Assembly (NCBI GenBank): GCA_020026335.1
Contig: JAHHQO010000003.1
Location: forward strand, 127,748 to 191,747
DNA from: Alistipes sp.
GTDB taxonomy: Bacteria; Bacteroidota; Bacteroidia; Bacteroidales; Rikenellaceae
Direction: 5' to 3'
DNA: 64,000 nt
Positions 57,221-64,000 of the stretch are shown here, piece by piece. A program made the position numbers and the translations under genes. Positions within the stretch are counted from its first letter, which is position 1; each line of letters opens with the position of its first letter. The notes under the pieces are model-generated. The model did no database searches, was not told where the DNA came from, and was given only the letters and a program-made list of their open reading frames with translations.

Positions 57221-58324
57221 TTAATTGTTTAATGATTTCCAAATACCCGTCAATTTATCCCACACAATAGGCATCGAATATTGTTCCGCGACACGCTTGC
57301 GGGCATTCAATCCGCATTGAAGAGCATAATTACGTTGGCACAACATCTTTTCAATCGCAGTTTTCAAACCTTCGACATCCTTGGGTTTCACACAAATGCC
57401 GTGATTGAAACCGTGGGCAATATCCAGCATTTCGGGAATGGCTCCTACATTCGTGGTTACAATCGGGCAGGCGCATGCCATGCTTTCCAATATCACGTTG
57501 GGGAATCCCTCGGTATAGGTAGGTAAGACAAAAACGCCGGCAGAAAGCATCTCTGTGATGGTTGTTTCATAATTTTGCTCTCCCACAATATCTAACCAGG
57601 TTTCACTATTCTCACCTGCCGCTTGTCGGAGTTGTGAGCGCATTTCATCAGATACGAAGCCCAACATCCTCACTTTGATATCGGGTATCTGCTTGCAAGC
57701 CTCAACCAGTTCAAATACTCCTTTAGTCGGAATAACATGACCTGCAAAAACGATTTTTCGTTCCTGTCTGACAATAGAAGCATTCTCGCGAATGATGGTG
57801 CCAATGGCCGGAGTTAGCGGGTTGGGAAGAAATTTGATGTTCTTGTATCCGGCACGAGTTAGTGTCTCATGGGATTTGTTGTCGATGACAATCACCTTGT
57901 CCGCCAAAGCAAGAGCACGCACCAACAACTTGTATTCCCAATTCTTTTGAGCAAATAAATCGGGGATACGACCGAAATGGAAGTGGAGAATAGATTTCAA
58001 GCCGCGCTGACGGGCAATCTTTAAAAGAATGATATCTTTAACCAATAAAAAGGAAGCAGGTGTTGTAATATGGATAATGTCGCCTTCATATCTTTCAATC
58101 TGCTTTTTAGCATCAAATATGAGTCGAGAGTAATCAACAAAAGCTCGATATGCTTTTACAATTCTGTTGGAAATTTTTTGTCCATTAATTTTACGAGAAA
58201 AATCGAAATATTCAATATCAATATTTGGATTTTTATGCTGCTTGTTATACTCGATAAAATGATTTGTCCATTTGACAATACCTCCGACAACACCCGAAAC
58301 AGGTGAGCACATTAGTATTTTCAT
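57221..58324 (-). CDS. GT4-family glycosyltransferase
   Basis: A 367-residue retaining glycosyltransferase of the GT-B fold. The N-terminal region has VVGGIVKWTNHF. The C-terminal donor domain has KIVFAGHVIPTKGVFEL and the EGFPNVILESMACACPIV motif, an E-x7-E signature. It is cytoplasmic or membrane-associated, adding one sugar of the repeat unit. The sugar cannot be named. A gap of 26 bp separates it from the upstream GT2 gene. Confidence 0.88.
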   Translation of the reverse strand: MKILMCSPVSGVVGGIVKWTNHFIEYNKQHKNPNIDIEYFDFSRKINGQKISNRIVKAYRAFVDYSRLIFDAKKQIERYEGDIIHITTPASFLLVKDIILLKIARQRGLKSILHFHFGRIPDLFAQKNWEYKLLVRALALADKVIVIDNKSHETLTRAGYKNIKFLPNPLTPAIGTIIRENASIVRQERKIVFAGHVIPTKGVFELVEACKQIPDIKVRMLGFVSDEMRSQLRQAAGENSETWLDIVGEQNYETTITEMLSAGVFVLPTYTEGFPNVILESMACACPIVTTNVGAIPEMLDIAHGFNHGICVKPKDVEGLKTAIEKMLCQRNYALQCGLNARKRVAEQYSMPIVWDKLTGIWKSLNN

Positions 58325-58350
58325 AATAACCCTACAAGACGTTATCTAAT

Positions 58351-59391
58351 TTATTTTACGAATACAAATCTTCTTGTTTTAACAAAATAAAATATAGAAG
58401 AACTCCAAAAAAGCAAAGACGAACAACGGAACTTTATCATAAGCAGGAATACCTTTGCGTCAAGATTTAAAAAGTCAGAAAATTTAACAACATTAATGAA
58501 TTTATCCCAATGAGGATCATGAACTATTTGATATAAATATCCTTTTTTTGTTGTATTGGATAAATCCTTATGTGCAATAATATTTCTAACCCATGATTTC
58601 ATTCGACCAAAATAGAAGCGGTACAGAATTCTGTCTATATCATATCCATGTTGGCGGTATAGTTCTAAAATATAACTCATCAGTAATTTATCTTTGTTTA
58701 CTTTCTCAAATCGGAAAGAATGAGATAGACTGGTCGCATTAAAGCAGTAATAATAAAATGCTTGAGGAATATAAGCCACTTGATTTGCTTGGAGAATTGC
58801 AGATAATTGAAAATGGAGATCCTCTGAATTACACTCTCTTTCTGAATAAAATTCAACAGCCAAAACAGATCTCTTGTATACACTGTGCCAAACAGACATC
58901 ATCAATGGACGTTTGGCAACACCATCAATATATTTCAAGGATAAATTCAATAATTCTCTCTTTTCAAAAACACGAGGATTGGGAAAGTCATTAATATCTT
59001 TAAATTTGTTTTCTGATATTCCCCAATGGCAACCACAATAAACAATGTCTGCATTATGTTTGAGAGACTTTGAAATAAGTGTTTCATACATATCCAAGTC
59101 GACATAATCATCGCTGTCAATGAAGGCGATATAATCTCCTGTCGCAATCTCCAATCCACTGTTTCGGGCAAATCCCAATCCCGCATTCTGCTTGTGGATG
59201 ACCTTGATACGACTGTCTTTTTCGGCCCAAGAGTCGCACATCTTTGGACAATTATCCGGAGAACCGTCATCAACCAATATAATTTCTATATTATTATAGG
59301 TCTGTCGAACAACGGAATTAATACAACGATCCAGATATTTTTCGACCTTATAGATAGGAATAATTACGCTTAATAGGGGTTGTTGTGCCAT
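58351..59391 (-). CDS. GT2-family glycosyltransferase
   Basis: A 346-residue inverting GT-A enzyme. The first 100 residues are canonical: LLSVIIPIYKVEKYLDRCINSV, NIEIILVDDGSPDNCP and the DSDDY metal-binding DxD. The C-terminal 130 residues are helical, basic and AT-rich in codon use. The acceptor is unknown. It sits in the AT-rich part of the cluster. Confidence 0.9.
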   Translation of the reverse strand: MAQQPLLSVIIPIYKVEKYLDRCINSVVRQTYNNIEIILVDDGSPDNCPKMCDSWAEKDSRIKVIHKQNAGLGFARNSGLEIATGDYIAFIDSDDYVDLDMYETLISKSLKHNADIVYCGCHWGISENKFKDINDFPNPRVFEKRELLNLSLKYIDGVAKRPLMMSVWHSVYKRSVLAVEFYSERECNSEDLHFQLSAILQANQVAYIPQAFYYYCFNATSLSHSFRFEKVNKDKLLMSYILELYRQHGYDIDRILYRFYFGRMKSWVRNIIAHKDLSNTTKKGYLYQIVHDPHWDKFINVVKFSDFLNLDAKVFLLMIKFRCSSLLFWSSSIFYFVKTRRFVFVK

Positions 59392-59395
59392 ATTC

Positions 59396-60112
59396 TTATT
59401 GCTTATCAGTTTCTTTTAATTTTGAATTAACGACTTGCATAAATTCATCAAAACCATGATAGGGCGCTTTATGAATTTGCTTCCACATTTCGAATTGTTC
59501 ATCATTGAACACTCTGTGATAGGGATAATCATATTCCTGATAATTTGAACCATCTACAAAAGCCGGATAATCATCATAGAAATCGCTGACGACAGGTGTG
59601 CGTCCCGAACGATATATTTCCAAAGCATATTCAATGGCCTCGTCAACATATTGTTGCTTGCGTTTTTCGTAATATGAATCAAATGAGCAAATTACTTTCG
59701 CGGGAGCACCGGCAGCAACAGAATTAGATGGAATTGATTTGGTGACAACCGAACCAAAGCCGATGATTACATTATCACCAATGGTCACTCCTTTTAGAAT
59801 TGACACATTTTGGCCGAGCCATACATTATTACCAATTTTGATTTTCCCATGCGATGGAATAAAATCACCATATTTATTAACAAATGCTCGAGAAGCATAG
59901 TCATGACACATAATCGTTGTGCCTTTATGCAACAAAACTCGTTCTCCAATTTCTATTAAATCTGGACGAGATATATCAAGAGTAAAATGTCTCGGATCAA
60001 AAATGATGGTTCCCTCGCCGATTTTAATCCCCTTTTTTCTGTAATAACTAATCCATGTATCTGATTTGCCGAAAATCAGCATGAAGACTTTTTTAATTCT
60101 TGAAATGAACAT
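59396..60112 (-). CDS. Hexapeptide-repeat acyltransferase
   Basis: A 238-residue left-handed beta-helix acyltransferase. Repeats run from KIGNNVWLGQNVSILKGVTIGDNVIIGFGSVV to NSVAAGAPAKVI, and TTIMCHDYASR carries a His in the position used for catalysis. An additional C-terminal tail (about 165-238, Tyr/Glu-rich) is less usual. Overlap with neighbours is avoided by gaps of 4 and 6 bp, so it is co-transcribed with the polymerase and GT2 genes. Confidence 0.85.
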   Translation of the reverse strand: MFISRIKKVFMLIFGKSDTWISYYRKKGIKIGEGTIIFDPRHFTLDISRPDLIEIGERVLLHKGTTIMCHDYASRAFVNKYGDFIPSHGKIKIGNNVWLGQNVSILKGVTIGDNVIIGFGSVVTKSIPSNSVAAGAPAKVICSFDSYYEKRKQQYVDEAIEYALEIYRSGRTPVVSDFYDDYPAFVDGSNYQEYDYPYHRVFNDEQFEMWKQIHKAPYHGFDEFMQVVNSKLKETDKQ

Positions 60113-60118
60113 ATTGCC

Positions 60119-61270
60119 TTATATTAAATCCCACACAAAAGCACAACCTGAATAGGGCATTGAGCCTATCTTGGACAGCCATGGGAACGTATATACCATG
60201 ATAGACAAAACAATTAATAGTGCTTTTATAATTTTATTCATTGGAAATTTCATTATAACATAACTTGATAAAATGGGTAATGCAAAAACAAACCAATGTC
60301 CAAATCTCTTGTATATTTCAATATCACCTCCAATAATTGATAAGAATGTATAAATGCAAAAGAAAAAGTATATAATCTTTATTCCTTTATTTTTCTTACA
60401 CGATTCGTATCCAAAATACATTAAAAATATATTTAATAACTTAGTTAATGCAATGTGATATGTATTACCAACACGTCCATGGTTCAACAAGGCTAAACTT
60501 CCTTCATTAGAAAACCATCTATCTGCGTTTTGTATATATCCCGAGAATTGCGATGAGGCATCATTAATTGGTAAAATTTGTAGTAGATTTGAAAATGCTG
60601 AGAGTCGTGATGTATCCCAAAATAACACTAATCCTGTATATAACAATGTAAGGAACAATCCTGTATATTTATTTTCGGTTGCTTTTTCAAAATAGGATGC
60701 ACATACAAATGCAGCAATGACAATTATTCCACTTAGATGTATTAGAGGAACTGTCAACCAACATAGTATCATTTTTCGTTTTTCTCCCTGCAAGAATGCA
60801 CTATATCCGAGTAAAAAGAATGATATTGCCATATATTGACGAATAATATTTTCTGCAGCAGCTTGCGTCAAAAAAAACCAAATGGGAAGAGCCCAAATGG
60901 CTAGATAACTATAGTGCCGTATAATGGAAAGAAAGCTCGCTATGTAAAGGCCACTGCAAAACATGAAAAAAGACCAATATGGCAAACATAGTGTTTTCCA
61001 TATATTTAACAATAGAGCATATATGAATTCAGAGGCTGAAGCTTCCTTTACTCCAGTAACTATAAGATAATATTCGTAATAATCTACGCCTCTATTCCAC
61101 CTTAGACCTTCAATTATAGTATAAAATGCAATAATTATTAATGAAAACAATCTAAAATGTTGACTATTCTTGATATGTGATATATTGTAGCCGCAATACA
61201 GAATGACCGCCAGCAGGGATAGATTGATAACCCAATATATGGTAATATCTCCTGAAAAGAGAGAATGCAT
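60119..61270 (-). CDS. EpsG-like polysaccharide polymerase (Wzy)
   Basis: A 383-residue polytopic inner-membrane protein with about ten hydrophobic segments. The motif EGLRWNRGVDYYEYY near residue 60 resembles the RxxxGxDY of EpsG/Wzy proteins. It probably polymerises the flipped repeat units in the periplasm. This identification rests on topology, the motif and the position next to the flippase; polymerases diverge strongly. Confidence 0.8.
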   Translation of the reverse strand: MHSLFSGDITIYWVINLSLLAVILYCGYNISHIKNSQHFRLFSLIIIAFYTIIEGLRWNRGVDYYEYYLIVTGVKEASASEFIYALLLNIWKTLCLPYWSFFMFCSGLYIASFLSIIRHYSYLAIWALPIWFFLTQAAAENIIRQYMAISFFLLGYSAFLQGEKRKMILCWLTVPLIHLSGIIVIAAFVCASYFEKATENKYTGLFLTLLYTGLVLFWDTSRLSAFSNLLQILPINDASSQFSGYIQNADRWFSNEGSLALLNHGRVGNTYHIALTKLLNIFLMYFGYESCKKNKGIKIIYFFFCIYTFLSIIGGDIEIYKRFGHWFVFALPILSSYVIMKFPMNKIIKALLIVLSIMVYTFPWLSKIGSMPYSGCAFVWDLI

Positions 61271-61272
61271 TA

Positions 61273-62463
61273 TTAATTATTTTTTGTAATTATACTCCTG
61301 TAAAAAGTTTCTATCTTGTTACAGATAACAGGTGTTAAAAAACAATTCTTTACTTTTAGATAAGCATTGTCTGAAATCTTTTTCCTAAAATCTGTGTGTT
61401 CAATCAATAAAGAAATCTTCTCGACAATATCTTCAATATTTTCTGGATTGACTAATAAGCCATCGTTGCCATCATTAATAACTTCAACTCCGGCTGTCCT
61501 ATTGGTAAATATGAGTGCCTTATTCCGTGCCATAATTTCCAAGGCGGCCACACCTAAAGTTTCAAAATATGATGGTAAACAAGCAAATGAACAATTGTCA
61601 ATTTGCTGCTTGAGTTGCTCTCTATTACAAAAACCTAAAAAAGACACTTGGGGCCTATTTTCAAGGTCGATAAACGATTTTGCCTCATTTTGATTACCCT
61701 TACCTACCATTATTAATTTCCAATCACGATATTTTGGGGCAATCTGATTAAAAGCTTTTAACAATGAGTAGCAACCTTTGGTTTCTGTTAACTTTCCTAC
61801 AAAAAGGATTGATTTATTATCGACTGATTCATGCGACTGATTAAGAAAATCTTCTTCGATAGGATTGTAAATAACGTTTTTCCCAATAAAATGATTTGTA
61901 TTGAAATTACGTTCAACATAAGTTAGAGAATAATTGCTTACTGCTGACAAATAATCACAACGCATAAAATGTAATGCATCATTTATTTCACTACCTTTTT
62001 GCCTCATACCACTTAATGAGTTTATAAAAGATATAGAACCATGTATTCTGAGAATTGTAGGAATATCGAATTTTTTGAACTTCAACTTCCTATGAGCATA
62101 ATTAAATGTGTAGAAATCTGTCAATTCGAGAATATCAATATCTTTCTCTATTATCAATTCTTGAATAAATTTTTCTGTATAGTATAATTCTCGTTGAATG
62201 ATATAGTTGGACAAACTTAGTCTGTGTAAAATTTGAAATATATTCTTTCTAATAAATCCTCTACGGAGACCTAAATTTAAACGATATATGTGAACTCTGT
62301 TTATTTCAGAATATTGAGGCAAATCATCGCTATGAGGATAATAACCTACAACATATACATTATGTCCTCTTCTTGCTAACTCCTCGCCAACAATCTTCGT
62401 TACACTCCCAATACCACCGGTCTTGAATGGAGGATATTCGTTACAATAATAGAGAATGTTCAT
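61273..62463 (-). CDS. GT4-family glycosyltransferase
   Basis: A 396-residue GT-B enzyme with an N-terminal YCNEYPPFKTGGIGSV loop typical of GT4, a donor domain with SILFVGKLTETKGCYSL, and the YFETLGVAALEIMARNKAL E-x7-E signature. Its start ATG overlaps the flippase stop by one base (TAATG), implying coupled translation. Codon use is strongly AT-rich. Confidence 0.9.
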   Translation of the reverse strand: MNILYYCNEYPPFKTGGIGSVTKIVGEELARRGHNVYVVGYYPHSDDLPQYSEINRVHIYRLNLGLRRGFIRKNIFQILHRLSLSNYIIQRELYYTEKFIQELIIEKDIDILELTDFYTFNYAHRKLKFKKFDIPTILRIHGSISFINSLSGMRQKGSEINDALHFMRCDYLSAVSNYSLTYVERNFNTNHFIGKNVIYNPIEEDFLNQSHESVDNKSILFVGKLTETKGCYSLLKAFNQIAPKYRDWKLIMVGKGNQNEAKSFIDLENRPQVSFLGFCNREQLKQQIDNCSFACLPSYFETLGVAALEIMARNKALIFTNRTAGVEVINDGNDGLLVNPENIEDIVEKISLLIEHTDFRKKISDNAYLKVKNCFLTPVICNKIETFYRSIITKNN

Positions 62464-63986
62464 TATTTCTTAAATCTGTTTAATAAATATTTGTTTAGGA
62501 CTTCTCTTTCTTCCTTACTCGACCCAAAGAAATAGATTAGGAAAATTATAATAGTTGGACTCACTAGACAGGTTGTTATTAACCTTGTTAAATTCAGCAT
62601 ATTATAAGATAACCATATGGGTAGAGGAATAGATAATACAGTAACAAATATTATTGGGAACAATACTTTTTCCACATAAAATAATGCAGAAATTTTAGCA
62701 TATTTATACGAGAAAAAAATTCTTATCCCCACGTTTATGAATGCTATAAGAATCTGAACTACGATAACCCAATCAGGAGACATTCCCATTTTCAAGACAA
62801 GAAAAGAAATAGGTAAATTCAGCAGAAGACATAGACTAATCGCTATTTGATAGGTACGAATATTTCCAGTCGCCTGCATGGTGGTCCACAATGGACCTGT
62901 TAGAGAATCGACCAAACAAAATATTAATATAAGAATTGTAAATGAAGTAGTATATTCAGGAGGATTTTTTAACCACAGATGTAATAAATAGTCTGCATTG
63001 AGAATGACAGGAACACAGATTAATAACATTAGGAAATAGGAATACTTTGAGATCCGAAATACCAAATCCTGATAATACGAATAATCACCGCTCGTATACG
63101 ATTTTATAATTTGTGGATTAGCTGCAACCTGCAAGTTGGCTGTAAAAGAAAATATAGCCGTTCTGATTTGATTAATAATACCCATTGTTGCATTCAATGT
63201 CACACCACAGAAAATATTTAGAATAAAATGAGTACCTTGCTTATATCCTACATCTGCAATTCCACCAAAGAGATTCCAACCAGAAAAGGAACACATTTCC
63301 TTTAATAAACTTTTATCAAAAGTGATATTAAATTTATTTGCATCGAAATGGCTGCGACAATATATAATGTACCAGATTAATAATATAATGTTCACCAATA
63401 GAAGCAATACAGAATACACTATTAATTTATCACTTTTGAAAAAGAGTAAAAGCCATACGATAAGAAGTTTGAGTATTACCTCTACAATACCTGTATATGC
63501 AAAAAAGGACATTTTCTCATTTGCAATGACAGATGCATTATAAGGGACCTTTATGATATTTGTGCAGGTTGTGACGATTGCTAATTGATAAGCAACAAAA
63601 GTCGCAACTTCTCGACCTTCGGGAATATTTAGTTTTGTCTCAACAAACCATAATCCAATTGTTTCTGCAAAAAATAATACGATAACAATCAGTGAAATAT
63701 GCATGATGAGTGATGAGGAAAAAACTCTTTGTATCTCATTTTTATCATTTTGACCAATAGCGACATTCATGTATCTTTGACTTGCAGAGGTCATCGCATT
63801 ATTTAGAAACGAAAATAAAACAACAACGCCTGCAACAAGATTATAAATACCAAAATCTTCTACTCCTAAAACATGTAATATTACGCGTGACGTGTACAAC
63901 GAGACAACCATCACAAGTAACATTCGGATATATAAAGCTAAGGTATTTTTCGCTATTCGCTTGTTATTTTCGGCTACGGTGGACAT
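62463..63986 (-). CDS. Polysaccharide repeat-unit flippase (Wzx)
   Basis: A 507-residue MOP-superfamily membrane protein with about 12-14 helices. The N-terminus (NTLALYIRMLLVMVVSLYTSRVILHVLGVEDFGIYNL) is characteristic of the RfbX/polysaccharide-transport group. It moves undecaprenyl-linked repeat units across the inner membrane. It is the first complete gene of the cluster inside the window; earlier cluster genes (initiating transferase, Wzz, export) would lie beyond base 64000. Confidence 0.9.
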   Translation of the reverse strand: MSTVAENNKRIAKNTLALYIRMLLVMVVSLYTSRVILHVLGVEDFGIYNLVAGVVVLFSFLNNAMTSASQRYMNVAIGQNDKNEIQRVFSSSLIMHISLIVIVLFFAETIGLWFVETKLNIPEGREVATFVAYQLAIVTTCTNIIKVPYNASVIANEKMSFFAYTGIVEVILKLLIVWLLLFFKSDKLIVYSVLLLLVNIILLIWYIIYCRSHFDANKFNITFDKSLLKEMCSFSGWNLFGGIADVGYKQGTHFILNIFCGVTLNATMGIINQIRTAIFSFTANLQVAANPQIIKSYTSGDYSYYQDLVFRISKYSYFLMLLICVPVILNADYLLHLWLKNPPEYTTSFTILILIFCLVDSLTGPLWTTMQATGNIRTYQIAISLCLLLNLPISFLVLKMGMSPDWVIVVQILIAFINVGIRIFFSYKYAKISALFYVEKVLFPIIFVTVLSIPLPIWLSYNMLNLTRLITTCLVSPTIIIFLIYFFGSSKEEREVLNKYLLNRFKK

Positions 63987-64000
63987 TCAATTATTTTGTT

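Noticed and set aside
1..64000. CRISPR arrays, insertion sequences, tRNA or rRNA genes, prophage
   Set aside because: No regularly spaced repeats, transposase, integrase, phage structural gene or tRNA-like fold was recognised on reading both strands; short or degenerate elements could have been missed without computation.

Overview
The window looks like the chromosome of a gut-type Bacteroidota, most likely order Bacteroidales and perhaps an Alistipes-like genus (inference). The evidence is SusC/SusD pairs, many lipoproteins with a Cys directly after a short signal peptide, promoters with a TAnnTTTG -7 box, a lack of Shine-Dalgarno sequences, and GH92/GH20/sulfatase enzymes typical of host-glycan users. 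I see no rRNA, tRNA, CRISPR array or transposase.

Region 1 (1-20.6 kb) is mostly housekeeping: ffh, a YggS-type PLP protein, a secreted C69 peptidase, a dihydrolipoyl dehydrogenase, an OB-fold lipoprotein, an OmpA-like porin, a GH20/sulfatase pair, a threonine aldolase, an mtnN-luxS operon converging on adenine deaminase, and a small redox protein next to mutY. It ends in a decayed choloylglycine-hydrolase-family gene with at least three frame changes.

Region 2 (20.6-42.2 kb) is a polysaccharide utilisation locus. A GH92 alpha-mannosidase diverges from a membrane-spanning propeller/AraC regulator of SusR type. The regulator is followed by a seven-gene operon: GH20 hexosaminidase with a PA14-like tail, SusC, SusD, a GH92 fused to a basic-secretory-protein (BSP) type metallopeptidase domain, two tandem BSP-type peptidase lipoproteins, and a repeat-containing surface lipoprotein of unknown family. 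Mannosidase, hexosaminidase and peptidases together suggest use of N-glycosylated proteins or glycopeptides. This is the most interesting system in the window.

Region 3 (42.4-51.4 kb, minus strand) is a tightly packed seven-gene operon: TonB-dependent receptor, small lipoprotein, DUF6850-type outer-membrane protein, DUF4876-type lipoprotein, ABC ATPase, ABC-2-like membrane protein and DUF4857-type membrane protein. It appears to couple outer-membrane uptake to an inner-membrane ABC machine whose substrate is unknown.

Region 4 (51.7-64 kb, minus strand) is the distal part of a capsule or O-antigen cluster: Wzx flippase, EpsG-like polymerase, three glycosyltransferases, two hexapeptide acyltransferases, a complete UDP-N-acetyl-L-fucosamine pathway (FnlA/B/C type) with a WbuC-like cupin, and a WecG/TagA-type transferase. 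The distal genes (56.6-64 kb) are visibly AT-rich and the FnlABC genes are not, which indicates mosaic origin. An intrinsic terminator lies inside this cluster, between the cupin gene and fnlC.
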